A stretch of 64,000 nt of DNA from Pseudomonadota bacterium (GTDB lineage: Bacteria; Pseudomonadota; Gammaproteobacteria; Pseudomonadales; Pseudohongiellaceae): NCBI GenBank assembly GCA_027623555.1, contig JAQBSZ010000006.1:80315-144314 (forward strand). Reading direction: 5' to 3'. The notes below the pieces were generated by a model that saw only the letters and a list, made by a program, of their open reading frames with translations, did no database searches and was not told the DNA's origin. A program made the position numbers and the translations under genes. Positions 44,574 to 52,794 of the stretch are shown here, piece after piece (the first letter of the stretch is position 1; each line of letters begins with the position of its first letter).

Positions 44574-46271
44574 TCATGGCACCAGCGGCTCGACATGCGT
44601 GATACGGCCATTAAGCTGACCTACAACCCAGAAACTAGAGAGATTGTTTGGATTGGCTGACTTCTGCACGTCGACATGACGAATATTGGTTTCAAGCGGC
44701 AGCAGATACTCTGTGAACTCCCCGGTCTCGACATTCAGTCGCACAGCGAGATCGTTGTTCATACCAGCTGTCCAGACATAGGTCTCGTCATCGAACTCCG
44801 CATCGTATGGACTCGTCCATGGCGTGGGCATCTGCCACTCCGTGATCTCTTCCGTCTCTGGATCGAACATGCCGATACCGTTACCCCGATACTGTGCCCA
44901 CCACAGACGATCTTTGGAGTCCACATTGCCGCGCCGACCACCCGCACCGGGCGTCGGTATCTGGTAGAAAGTGGTCTCAAGGGTCTTGGCATCCGTCTTC
45001 CAAACGTGTTCTTTGTCCATGTTGATGCCGTACATGTTGTTCTGCGAGTCGGCAATGACATCGTAGGCATTATGGGGCGGACTGCCGGGCGGGTGAGTAA
45101 CCTCTGTCCACTGGTTGGTCTCAAGGTCCACCTGATATGCCACCCCCAATTCTCCGCCTTTGTAGCCATTGACCCAAATGAGGCCATTGACCGAATTGCC
45201 TCTCGGGTCGAGCACTGTCACCCGGGCATCATTGGTAGCACCATCAACGTCCCAGTGCGGGAAAAGAAACGTCTCCATTTCCTCTGTGTTCGGGTTCAAT
45301 CTCGCCACATACCCCTGGTGCATTCCACTGGCGTAGATCATTCCGTCGTCGTCAAAGTCGAGGGCGTGACTGCCAATCGCATACCCGGGCTTTTGAATCG
45401 GAAGATCGTACTCAGTCGTTGCGCCCGTCTTAGGGTCCAATTTCCCTATATAAGGAGAAACGAAATCGTTGTACCAGACATAACCATCGGGACCCAGCAC
45501 AGCATCGTGGGGCGCGGCATCCACTCGCGGTAATTCATAGGTGGTGATTATTACCTGGGTTGCTTTGCCCGTGGGACGGGGCAAAGTCTGCAGCGGGAAT
45601 TGCCAGGTGTCAGCCGAACTCAAATTGATGCTGCTGATGTACCTCCCCTTGTCGATCTGCTCTGCCGATGGCGGCTGACTAATCATTTCAGGCATAGCCG
45701 TTTTAAAATGAGGATGCTGAAATGTGGAGTTAAGCGTATGTGAGCTCATGCGCTGAACGACTCTTGTCATCTCGTCCATGTCATGACGGGAATTCAATGG
45801 AATCTGCAGCGTGTGGCACATAGTGCAATCATCGAGGTACTGCTTTTCCTCGAAAGTTCCAGGTGCACTAATCATCCATTCGGTATTTGTAAGCTGCGCA
45901 GACAGCGTGCGGGTCCTGGTTAGATTCAAGTCCAAATTGGTGAGTTCTTCCGTCAACTCCACCGGCCCAGGGCTGGTCAGATCGTATCCCACTGCCCGCA
46001 TGCTAATCGCATAGGTGCCGGGTTCCAGTCTGTCCCTGGGGAAGCTGTACTGCCCTTGGGCATCGCTGACGACCGAGACCGTAATCGTCGAGCCTTGCCG
46101 CTTCGCGCTGACGATCACACCTTCCATTGCACCTTCCTCTTGCGAGGTGACCTTACCGGCCAGCGCAGAAGAATCTGCTTCTATCGCAGGGCTGCACGCC
46201 GTCAGACCCAAGAGAAACGTCCCTATCAGACCCAAAAGAGCCAACCCGGGAATCCTACTTATTGTACTCAT
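44574..46271 (-). CDS. Lipoprotein with heme motif and Vgb/SMP-30-like propeller
   Basis: A 565-residue lipoprotein (lipobox LTAC, Cys26). Residues about 37-118 form a carboxypeptidase-regulatory-like beta-sandwich (GKVTSQEEGAMEGVIVSAKR). CTMCH at 149-153 is a single heme c site. From about 240 a beta-propeller of the virginiamycin-B-lyase/SMP-30 type follows (PHDAVLGPDGYVWYNDFVSP, IGKLDPKTGATTEYDLP, IGMFDPETEEITEWQMP). It is first in the leftward block, 194 bp downstream of an operator candidate. Heme plus propeller suggests a redox-linked enzyme or electron acceptor for the PQQ dehydrogenase or monooxygenases. Confidence 0.78.
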   Translation of the reverse strand: MSTISRIPGLALLGLIGTFLLGLTACSPAIEADSSALAGKVTSQEEGAMEGVIVSAKRQGSTITVSVVSDAQGQYSFPRDRLEPGTYAISMRAVGYDLTSPGPVELTEELTNLDLNLTRTRTLSAQLTNTEWMISAPGTFEEKQYLDDCTMCHTLQIPLNSRHDMDEMTRVVQRMSSHTLNSTFQHPHFKTAMPEMISQPPSAEQIDKGRYISSINLSSADTWQFPLQTLPRPTGKATQVIITTYELPRVDAAPHDAVLGPDGYVWYNDFVSPYIGKLDPKTGATTEYDLPIQKPGYAIGSHALDFDDDGMIYASGMHQGYVARLNPNTEEMETFLFPHWDVDGATNDARVTVLDPRGNSVNGLIWVNGYKGGELGVAYQVDLETNQWTEVTHPPGSPPHNAYDVIADSQNNMYGINMDKEHVWKTDAKTLETTFYQIPTPGAGGRRGNVDSKDRLWWAQYRGNGIGMFDPETEEITEWQMPTPWTSPYDAEFDDETYVWTAGMNNDLAVRLNVETGEFTEYLLPLETNIRHVDVQKSANPNNLSSFWVVGQLNGRITHVEPLVP

Positions 46272-46565
46272 CTATATTATCCTGCCTTAAATAACCGAAA
46301 CCGTAGATTGAAATTTACTGAGGCCACGTCTCTTCAACCCCTCAGTTAAACTATCACACTCCGCATATCTTCTTCTCTTGTTCTATTTTTCTATCTGAAC
46401 CTCTGGTTTCCTTTGATAGTGATTTTCCTTGATCGCTCAGATTGCTAGTAATAGAATCATATTTTATTCATATGTATAATTAAGATCAGAGTATATCAAT
46501 TCTATAATTCTGTGTCTAAATTAGGGTTATCAAGGTCAGAAAAACCCAATAACAAGGAAACTCCT
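46272..46565. other. Divergent control region
   Basis: About 290 AT-rich bases between the leftward exported-protein block and the rightward acyl-CoA ligase fragment. It contains the operator candidate at 46465-46478 and a TATAAT that could serve as the rightward -10 box. No gene seen. Confidence 0.5.
46465..46478. promoter_or_regulatory. Candidate operator TATTC-ATAT-GTATA
   Basis: TATWC-N4-GTATA dyad overlapping a TATAAT sequence, placed between divergent genes (start codons at 46271 leftward and 46566 rightward). Confidence 0.5.
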
Positions 46566-46712
46566 ATGTCCTCTACTGTTAGATATGCCAGTGGAGTCTC
46601 TGATAAGCCATTTCTTGGAACTCCAATACCAGAGTTGTTCGATCAAATAGTTGCTCAACATGGTGAAAGAGTGGCAGTAGTTTCTATTCATCAGGAATTG
46701 CGGCCAACTTAA
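46566..46712 (+). pseudogene. N-terminal remnant of a fatty-acyl-CoA ligase
   Basis: The 48-residue frame (SSTVRYASGVSDKPFLGTPI, ELFDQIVAQHGERVAVVSIH, then QELRPT) matches the start of AMP-binding acyl-CoA synthetases, where a conserved SxxxG.SDxPLLGxTIG...R.A.VS.HQG.R segment leads into the adenylation domain. It stops at TAA 46710-46712 right where the domain should begin; about 500 residues are missing. It has lost function, but its promoter region with the shared operator remains. Confidence 0.6.
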
Positions 46713-46785
46713 AAGAAAACACTCTGAGACTATTAGTCAGATATTTATCAAGAACAATAACGGTAGAAAAATTTGAGGTGTAATC

Positions 46786-47874
46786 ATGTCAATCTGTAAC
46801 CTGAAGGCGAGCCCAATTGTGTGGATCGGAGCGCTTCTTGGTATTGTGTTACTCACTCCGGGCGCGGGACTCCTGGCACAGTCGGGCTCTAACCCGTACC
46901 GCCTAGTGGACAACTGGGCGCAGATGCCGGATGGAAGACCGATGGGTGCAGTGGGCAAGGTCACTATGGACCCGGATCAAGAGCACCTGTGGGCGGTGAT
47001 ACGCTGTGATGCCCGCGGGTTCGATGAAACACCGAGCCGCTTCGGCAACGAGTGCGTGGATTCTGATCTGGATCCGGTGATCAAGTTCGACCTCGACGGG
47101 AATGTCGTGGAGAGCTTCGGCGGCGGGTTGTTCATCTGGCCACACGGCATTGATGTCGACCCTGACGGCAACGTTTGGGTAACAGACGCTGTGGCCGCGC
47201 GGAATATCCCGGACGGTGACCTTCGAGGGCACCTGGTCTACAAGTTCAGCCCCACGGGTGAGGTGCTGCTGCGCCTCGGCACACCGGGCATGGCCGGCAG
47301 CAGTCGGAATAGCTTCAACTCCCCCTCCGACGTGGTTGCGGCAACCAACGGCGACGTCTTCATCGCGGACGGCCATAACGCCAACGGCAACAATCGCGTC
47401 ATGAAATTCACCAGCGACGGTCAGTTCATTATGTCGTGGGGCCAATGGGGATACGCGCCTGGTGAATTCCGTGCATTGCACGGCATCGCCATGGACTCCA
47501 GGGGACGGGTCTTCGTCGCGGACCGGGACAACAACCGCGTCCAGGTCTTCGATCAAGAAGGGACGCACCTGGCCATTTGGACGCAGTTCGGTCGGCCGAG
47601 CGGCATCGCGTTCGACGCGAACGGGCAGATCTTTGTCACCGACTCGGAGTCGGGTACCGTCAGAAATCCAGGCTGGGAAATGGGAATCCGGATCGGCGAT
47701 GCCGAGACAGGTTGGGTGACAGACTTCGTTATGTACCCGTGGGGAGACCCAAGATTGACACCACCATCTCAGGGCTGGAACGGGGCAGAATTTGTCGCAG
47801 TAGATCGCGACGGGAACATATACGGAGGAGAGCCCGTTTCGCGGAACCTCCAGAAGTACATACGGGTCAGGTAG
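46786..47874 (+). CDS. PAL-like beta-propeller lyase, copy 2
   Basis: A 362-residue exported paralogue of the protein at 39853-40905, with GAGGTG before the ATG and a signal peptide ending LLAQ. It keeps the PAL-type residues: VIRCDA, WPHGIDVD, DGHNANGNNRVMKF, LHGIAMD and ADRDNNR, again with glutamate (AEFVAVD) where PAL has its last zinc histidine. Its G+C content is clearly higher than copy 1, and it is on the opposite strand, so one of the two was probably acquired from another lineage. It follows the acyl-CoA ligase fragment. Confidence 0.75.
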   Translation: MSICNLKASPIVWIGALLGIVLLTPGAGLLAQSGSNPYRLVDNWAQMPDGRPMGAVGKVTMDPDQEHLWAVIRCDARGFDETPSRFGNECVDSDLDPVIKFDLDGNVVESFGGGLFIWPHGIDVDPDGNVWVTDAVAARNIPDGDLRGHLVYKFSPTGEVLLRLGTPGMAGSSRNSFNSPSDVVAATNGDVFIADGHNANGNNRVMKFTSDGQFIMSWGQWGYAPGEFRALHGIAMDSRGRVFVADRDNNRVQVFDQEGTHLAIWTQFGRPSGIAFDANGQIFVTDSESGTVRNPGWEMGIRIGDAETGWVTDFVMYPWGDPRLTPPSQGWNGAEFVAVDRDGNIYGGEPVSRNLQKYIRVR

Positions 47875-48003
47875 GAGGGTACTCCTCGCCAGCCTTTACC
47901 AGGAAGGGCGTTACCACAGATCGAGTTGAATGAAGGTTCTTATTTTTCTTCTTTTGGAATCTTTGACGAGCCGTTTCGAAATCGCCTAATTACTAAGCTC
48001 CTT

Positions 48004-49020
48004 TCATAACAATTTCCCCTTCATCCAGGGTGCTGAGTTGAGAAAGTTAGTAATGGCACTTCCCGGTGGTATCAGGCCATCACATGACTGTCGCATCTCG
48101 CCTGTCAAGGACATCTCCATAACGGGGAGGACATCTTGCAGTTGAGCTAAAGTCCGTGGACCGCAAAGTGACGCTGTGACATGCGGCTGATCTTTAACCC
48201 ATAGCAGGGCTAAGTGAGCTGGTTCAAGCCCATAAGTGCGGGCGATAGCGACAAAAGCCTGTCCTGCATCAGCCGCTTTGTGGGTGATTCGTTCGGCATA
48301 GATTCCGCCGCGATTGAAACGGGGCGTATTGAAGGAATCTGGATTAGCAGAATCATAACGACCGGTCAATAACCCCATCGCCAAAGCTGCCCAAGCTATA
48401 ACGGCCAGACCTGCTGCATTGGCGGCAGGCAGGATTTCGTTCTCCACCCTGCGATCAAGAAGATTATAAGGCAGTTGCTCCGACACCATGCGAATCAAAC
48501 CTTTATAGTCTGCCAGCATTGATGCTTCGGTGATCTTCCAGGAAGGAGTAGTCGTTGATCCGGCATAGCGAATTTTCCCCTGGCGCTGCAAGTCAGTTAA
48601 GGCTCCCAAAGTCTCCTCCAAAGGAGTGTTCACGCTCACGCGATGTATCTGATAAATATCAATATAATCCGTTTTAAGGCGCTTTAGGGAATCTTCACAG
48701 GCTTTGATAATGTGTTTTCTAGAGGTTCCCTTATCATTGATGCCTTTGTTGCCGGTAGCATAATAAAATTTAGTAGTGAGAATGACGTCATCGCGACAGT
48801 CGCTCTCCTGCATAAACTTACCTATTATTTCTTCACTGCGACCATCGGCATAACTATTTGCGGTATCAATAAGATTGATGCCGTTGCTGACGGCACAACT
48901 AAGGATTTCTATGGATTCTTTTTCTGGGGTCGGATTAACGAAATTATCACCCCCCAGGCATATGGGAGAGACCTTTAGCCCGCTCCTTCCCAGAGGACGG
49001 TAAAATTGTTCTTTCAACAT
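48004..49020 (-). CDS. Aldo/keto reductase
   Basis: A 338-residue NADP-linked oxidoreductase of the AKR family (YajO/IolS-like). [17 protein letters not shown] at the start, [16 protein letters not shown] with the catalytic Asp and Tyr, the Lys in TTKFYYATG and His in IYQIHRV form the usual tetrad. Cytosolic. Start at ATG 49020 is preferred to an upstream ATG at 49044 because the alignment begins there. It may reduce an aldehyde or ketone intermediate; the substrate is unknown. A REP hairpin lies between it and the upstream SDR gene. Confidence 0.85.
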   Translation of the reverse strand: MLKEQFYRPLGRSGLKVSPICLGGDNFVNPTPEKESIEILSCAVSNGINLIDTANSYADGRSEEIIGKFMQESDCRDDVILTTKFYYATGNKGINDKGTSRKHIIKACEDSLKRLKTDYIDIYQIHRVSVNTPLEETLGALTDLQRQGKIRYAGSTTTPSWKITEASMLADYKGLIRMVSEQLPYNLLDRRVENEILPAANAAGLAVIAWAALAMGLLTGRYDSANPDSFNTPRFNRGGIYAERITHKAADAGQAFVAIARTYGLEPAHLALLWVKDQPHVTASLCGPRTLAQLQDVLPVMEMSLTGEMRQSCDGLIPPGSAITNFLNSAPWMKGKLL

Positions 49021-49043
49021 ATCGTGTGGCCTCGTCACCAGCA

Positions 49044-49130
49044 ATCAAAGGGGTCAGAGTACTTTGATTCGAATGTACTCTGATCGTGCGATACCACATC
49101 AAACAATCAAAGTACTCTGACCCCTTTGAT
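49044..49130. repeat. REP-like palindromic pair
   Basis: Two 26-bp arms at 49044-49069 and 49105-49130 are perfect inverted copies (core GGGGTCAGAGTACTTTGATT) with a 35-nt spacer. Such GGGGTCAGAGTAC units are typical of REP sequences mobilised by REP-associated tyrosine transposases in gammaproteobacteria. The right arm ends one base before the stop codon of the SDR gene. Confidence 0.7.
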
Positions 49131-49131
49131 C

Positions 49132-49935
49132 CTACTGGGCGAGCCAGCCGCCATCGATGGTGAACGCCGCGCCGCGCATGGCCGCACCCGCATCACTACA
49201 TAGGTACACTGCCGCCGCGGCGATTTCCTCGACCGTAATGAACCGTCGCATGGGTTGGTGGAACGGTAATTTTTGGTCGATATAGGCGTCCAGCGCTTCT
49301 TCTTTTGACACACCGCGCTCAGCCGCGAAAGCATCGAGTCGGTGTTCGCTCATATTGGTACGGACTGTGCCCGGACAGATTGCGTTGCAAGTGATCCCAG
49401 TATCAATAGTTTCCAATGAGACTGATTTTGTGAACCCCATGATCGCGTGTTTTGTTGAGGTATAGGCCGACGTGCCCGGTGACGTAATGAACGCGTTGAC
49501 CGACGCTGTGTTGATGATGCGACCCCAGTCGCGCGAGCGCATTTGCGGCAATACAGCCTGAGTGGCGACGAAGGGCGCAGTGACGTTGACGGCGAACAAG
49601 GCGTTCCACTTATCTATAGGAAAGTCGTCCACCAGGCTGCGGTGTTGTAATCCGGCGTTATTGATCAGGATATCGACCTTGCCCAGACGCTCTGTTGCAT
49701 CCGCAACCATATTCCGGATTTCATCGTGATTTGTCATGTCTGCGGCATTGTAAAACACCGATACGGCGTGTTCGTCGGCGATGGCTGCGCGCAGAGATTC
49801 GATGTCTGCCAGGTTACCGAACCCATTCAACATGATTGCCGCGCCTTCGGCCGCCAACGCCTTTGCATAGGCGGCGCCAATGCCACTGGTGGACCCGGTA
49901 ATTACAGCCGTTCTTCCCTTTAGTGTCTCACCCAT
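49132..49935 (-). CDS. 3-Hydroxybutyrate-dehydrogenase-like SDR
   Basis: A 267-residue short-chain dehydrogenase. TGSTSGIG binds NAD(P), NNAG is at the usual place, and the catalytic triad is Ser in NTASVNAF with YTSTK. The NGFGNLADIE segment after the second strand is typical for 3-hydroxybutyrate dehydrogenases, which give acetoacetate from 3-hydroxybutyrate. It could finish the oxidation of hydroxyacyl products of this pathway. REP sequences flank the gene on both sides. Confidence 0.82.
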   Translation of the reverse strand: MGETLKGRTAVITGSTSGIGAAYAKALAAEGAAIMLNGFGNLADIESLRAAIADEHAVSVFYNAADMTNHDEIRNMVADATERLGKVDILINNAGLQHRSLVDDFPIDKWNALFAVNVTAPFVATQAVLPQMRSRDWGRIINTASVNAFITSPGTSAYTSTKHAIMGFTKSVSLETIDTGITCNAICPGTVRTNMSEHRLDAFAAERGVSKEEALDAYIDQKLPFHQPMRRFITVEEIAAAAVYLCSDAGAAMRGAAFTIDGGWLAQ

Positions 49936-49951
49936 ATTTACCTCTACTTGG

Positions 49952-49978
49952 AATCAAAAGGGTCAGAGTACTTTGATT
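49952..49978. repeat. REP-like unit, third copy
   Basis: AATCAAAAGGGTCAGAGTAC and TTTGATT repeat the left arm of the 49044-49130 pair with one base change. It fills the gap between the SDR start and the next gene, whose TGA stop (49980-49978) overlaps its last base. Confidence 0.65.
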
Positions 49979-51018
49979 CAATTCCCGTTGCGGGACGTCA
50001 GACGTTCCTGTTCCCGTCGCTCCTCTTCCCGCGCACCTCGCAACATATTCGGCAGCGCATAATTGCCCTCGTGACAGGCAAACTCGTAAATATCTCCATC
50101 TGAATAATCGAAGATAATTTCCCGAGTAAAAGGGGCAGAGTACGTATCGGACTGGTGTGAAGTTAACTGATAACGCAACTGTCTGTCACCGAGGCGAGTA
50201 AAGCGTTCGACATTTAGCTCGGCGCGGTTGTGGCTATAATCACTCTTATCCGAATAATTGCGCGTTTCCACCACCAGGGTGTCACCGTCCCAGTAGCCGC
50301 GGGAATCGCCATGCCAAAGCTCGATAGCCGCCGAAACAGGGGGCATGTCGGTGAGGGGAATGACTCGGGCGTCATGAAACATCTCCTGCAGGATCACGAC
50401 GTAGTCCCTGGACTGTATGATTTGCCAGTAGCTGTTGTAGCCGGAATCCAGATAGGGTGCTCCGTTGCTGATGCAACGATCATCCACGGAAAGATCGAGG
50501 TGGGAGTCAAGGGTCTCAAACCGCTCTCCATTGGCGGGATTTTGATTTCTCACTAAGGCCATCCTAGCCGATCTAGCGATGCCCTCCTCGCTAAGCGGTG
50601 GATATTTGCCATTGGGCGGGTCAATAATCTGAGAAGTGCGGTTGTGCACAATGCGCTCTGCCAGCCAGAATTGGTCGTAGTTACCCGTGGTGGGATCATT
50701 GGAGGATTGAAGTTCTCCCGACACGGCCGATGCAAACACTCTGTCGCCAAATAGGGCGTCCTCCCCTTCAGCTTGAATATCGCCGGCCGTCTGCGCCAAA
50801 AGCTGCATTTCTTCCGCGGTGAGAAATTCCCGGCCTTCAAACAGTTCGAGTCGCTCCACAGGAGTGATGGTGTTGTTACCCCACACACCCTGGAAATCGG
50901 GCTGTCCGTCGCTAGTTAGTGGCACTTGATAGCCAGATTGAGCACACGTGGCACTGCCGACGACGAGTGTAAAAATACCGAGTATGCAATGCGGAATTCG
51001 GCTCACATTGGTTTTCAT
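49978..51018 (-). CDS. Exported PDLQGVW-family protein, copy 2
   Basis: A 346-residue secreted protein with signal peptide ending TCAQ and then VPLTSDGQPDFQGVWGNNTI. It shares EMFHDARVIPLTD, HGDSRGYWDGDTLVVETRNY and YEFACHEGNYALPNMLRGAR with copy 1 at 41022. Single-gene transcript judging by flanking REP and an operator candidate 65 bp upstream. Function unknown; association with catabolic genes is repeated in this window. Confidence 0.72.
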   Translation of the reverse strand: MKTNVSRIPHCILGIFTLVVGSATCAQSGYQVPLTSDGQPDFQGVWGNNTITPVERLELFEGREFLTAEEMQLLAQTAGDIQAEGEDALFGDRVFASAVSGELQSSNDPTTGNYDQFWLAERIVHNRTSQIIDPPNGKYPPLSEEGIARSARMALVRNQNPANGERFETLDSHLDLSVDDRCISNGAPYLDSGYNSYWQIIQSRDYVVILQEMFHDARVIPLTDMPPVSAAIELWHGDSRGYWDGDTLVVETRNYSDKSDYSHNRAELNVERFTRLGDRQLRYQLTSHQSDTYSAPFTREIIFDYSDGDIYEFACHEGNYALPNMLRGAREEERREQERLTSRNGN

Positions 51019-51082
51019 AGCGTTGTCTCGTATTTGATGAACATTACCAATTAGACGTATTTTCGAGATAGATATTACATTT

Positions 51083-51096
51083 TATTCAATCGTATA
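51083..51096. promoter_or_regulatory. Candidate operator TATTC-AATC-GTATA
   Basis: TATWC-N4-GTATA dyad with overlapping TATAAT, between the leftward PDLQGVW gene (start 51018) and a rightward small frame (51149). Confidence 0.5.
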
Positions 51097-51148
51097 ATGA
51101 TGAAGTGAAAATGTACATGTTTCTCCGTTAATTTAACTAAGGAGTCAT

Positions 51149-51277
51149 GTGCAAGCGGAAAAACTGCGCGCAAAAACAGGACAAGACATTGAATACCCCT
51201 ACCCTAACCTGAATTCCAACCGCCCCGACGATATGGAGATACTGCGGTACAGCGTCTATCATTTTTTAAGCGACTAG
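51149..51277 (+). CDS. Possible 42-residue peptide or gene fragment
   Basis: AAGGAG lies 4 nt before a GTG that opens QAEKLRAKTGQDIEYPYPN, LNSNRPDDMEILRYSVYHFL and SD before TAG. The sequence reads like a real protein and the ribosome binding site is ideal, with an operator candidate 53 bp upstream. It may be a small protein or the stump of a gene that was largely deleted, as with the ligase fragment at 46566. No family recognised. Confidence 0.4.
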   Translation: MQAEKLRAKTGQDIEYPYPNLNSNRPDDMEILRYSVYHFLSD

Positions 51278-51414
51278 TATCCCGCCCTCCCTAAGTAGCC
51301 GATGATGATTCTTACCTTGGCTTTGCTCAGCCCAGCCTCATTTCCTTCGCCCGAGTGAATGAGCAGAAGAGTCTCTTAGAAATTGGCTCTAGTGGTCCCC
51401 TATGCTTTGACGAC
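51278..51414. other. Spacer after the small frame
   Basis: No gene, hairpin terminator or repeat recognised in this stretch between the 42-residue frame and the convergent exporter gene. Confidence 0.35.
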
Positions 51415-52347
51415 TTACACAGGTGGCGCGGGATCAACCGGTACCTGGGGTTTTCTGGCCAATAGCAATTGAAGCACTGAGCGGCACGCGACAGCGCCGA
51501 TGACCATGGCGCCGCCGATGACGGTCATGTCAGTGGGAATTTCGCCTACGAACATCCACACCCATATTGGTCCTAACGAAAACTCCAGCATCATGAACAG
51601 CGTGACCTCGGCCGCGATCAGATAGCGCGAGGCAATGATGAACACCCAGTTGGCAAAACCCGCCAAGATCGCGCCCCAGATGAAACACAACACTATGTCC
51701 TTGGGTGAAATAATCAGATCATTGTAGCGAGCAGCGAGCGAGACGAGCAAAATAATCACGCTGGAAACAACCACTGAGGGCAGCATATCCACATCTCGGT
51801 ATTTGCGTACGATCACCGCAAAGCCGGAGAAACACAACGCCGCCAGTAAACCCATGAGATTGCCATAGGCTGACCCAATACCAAACCCGTCGGCCAGTAT
51901 CATCACTACCCCGACGGCCGCCACCAGCATGGTGATGAGCGTTTCGCGCAGGAGGCGTTCGTGCATGATCAACCAGGCGAATAAGGCGGTAAAGAATGGG
52001 ATAGCACCGAGCATGAACAAGGTGTTTGCCACGGTTGTATTGGTGATGGACTGCAGATAGGCAATCCCGGCCACTGCAAGCATGAAGCCGCCCAATATTC
52101 CGGGCCTGCCCACGCCCCGCATACGCGATAGGGTTTTGCCGCGATATTGCAGGATAAGAATGAGCATGATCGCCATGATATGGGACAGGGCGCGATAGAA
52201 ATTAATCTGCCAGGAATCAGCGCCTTCAATACTGCGTACCACAAGACCGGCGAAGCTGATGGCGACAGAACCCAGCACCATGATCACCATGGCAAAGCCA
52301 TGACGTGATACCTCAGACTTTGTTGATGGTTCCGACATTTGTGTCAC
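51415..52347 (-). CDS. EamA/DMT-family transporter
   Basis: A 310-residue inner-membrane protein with ten helices in two EamA repeats (GLVVRSIEGADSWQINFYRA and the second repeat near GLLAALCFSGFAVIVRKY). Such proteins export metabolites or amino-acid-like compounds. It follows the DUF35 gene by 3 nt, so it is the last gene of a five-gene leftward operon and may move a pathway intermediate or waste product. Confidence 0.83.
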   Translation of the reverse strand: MTQMSEPSTKSEVSRHGFAMVIMVLGSVAISFAGLVVRSIEGADSWQINFYRALSHIMAIMLILILQYRGKTLSRMRGVGRPGILGGFMLAVAGIAYLQSITNTTVANTLFMLGAIPFFTALFAWLIMHERLLRETLITMLVAAVGVVMILADGFGIGSAYGNLMGLLAALCFSGFAVIVRKYRDVDMLPSVVVSSVIILLVSLAARYNDLIISPKDIVLCFIWGAILAGFANWVFIIASRYLIAAEVTLFMMLEFSLGPIWVWMFVGEIPTDMTVIGGAMVIGAVACRSVLQLLLARKPQVPVDPAPPV

Positions 52348-52350
52348 TTG

Positions 52351-52794
52351 TCACAGATGGGGTGACGTCTTAGATGGGATGACTGGCCTGAATTTAGGTA
52401 GAGTGACGTCTTCGGTTACACAATCATAGACGATTTCCACTGCCATCCCGATCTTCACGTCCTCGGCATCGACATCGACGATATTGCTCATCATGCGACA
52501 GCCCTCGTCAAGTTCCACCAGTGTAACGACATAGGGGCTGTCGTTTTTAAAAATGTCGGGGCCGCGGCCGGGCGCAACGATGGTCAGCGAATAGATATGC
52601 CCCTTGCCTGACACTGGAGTCCAGGCAAGTTTGCGTGATCCGCAGGCGGGGCAAAGGGCGCGCGGGTAGAACACGAAGATTTTGCAATCGCCACAGCATT
52701 GCACCTGAACCTTGCCTCGATGCAGGCTTTCCCAGAACGGGGCAGTGACCGGATCGGATTTCGGAAGGGGCTTGAGATAATCTGTCATTTTCAA
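52351..52794 (-). CDS. DUF35 zinc-ribbon/OB-fold acyl-CoA-binding protein
   Basis: A 147-residue protein. The N-terminal rubredoxin-like zinc ribbon has CCGDC and CPAC, followed by an OB-fold (GKGHIYSLTIVAPGRGPDIF). Proteins of this kind (ChsH2, Ltp2 partner) bind the CoA moiety and pair with thiolase-fold proteins. ATGA overlap with the preceding thiolase-like gene indicates a stoichiometric complex. Confidence 0.88.
   Translation of the reverse strand: MKMTDYLKPLPKSDPVTAPFWESLHRGKVQVQCCGDCKIFVFYPRALCPACGSRKLAWTPVSGKGHIYSLTIVAPGRGPDIFKNDSPYVVTLVELDEGCRMMSNIVDVDAEDVKIGMAVEIVYDCVTEDVTLPKFRPVIPSKTSPHL

Noticed and set aside
44676..45533. A 285-codon rightward open frame opposite the Vgb-like lipoprotein
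   Set aside because: It is the complement of a well-supported gene with lipobox, heme motif and propeller repeats; its own conceptual sequence shows no domain and no ribosome binding site.
46903..47568. A 221-codon leftward open frame
   Set aside because: It lies opposite the second PAL-like gene and encodes a low-information Val/Asp/Arg-rich shadow.
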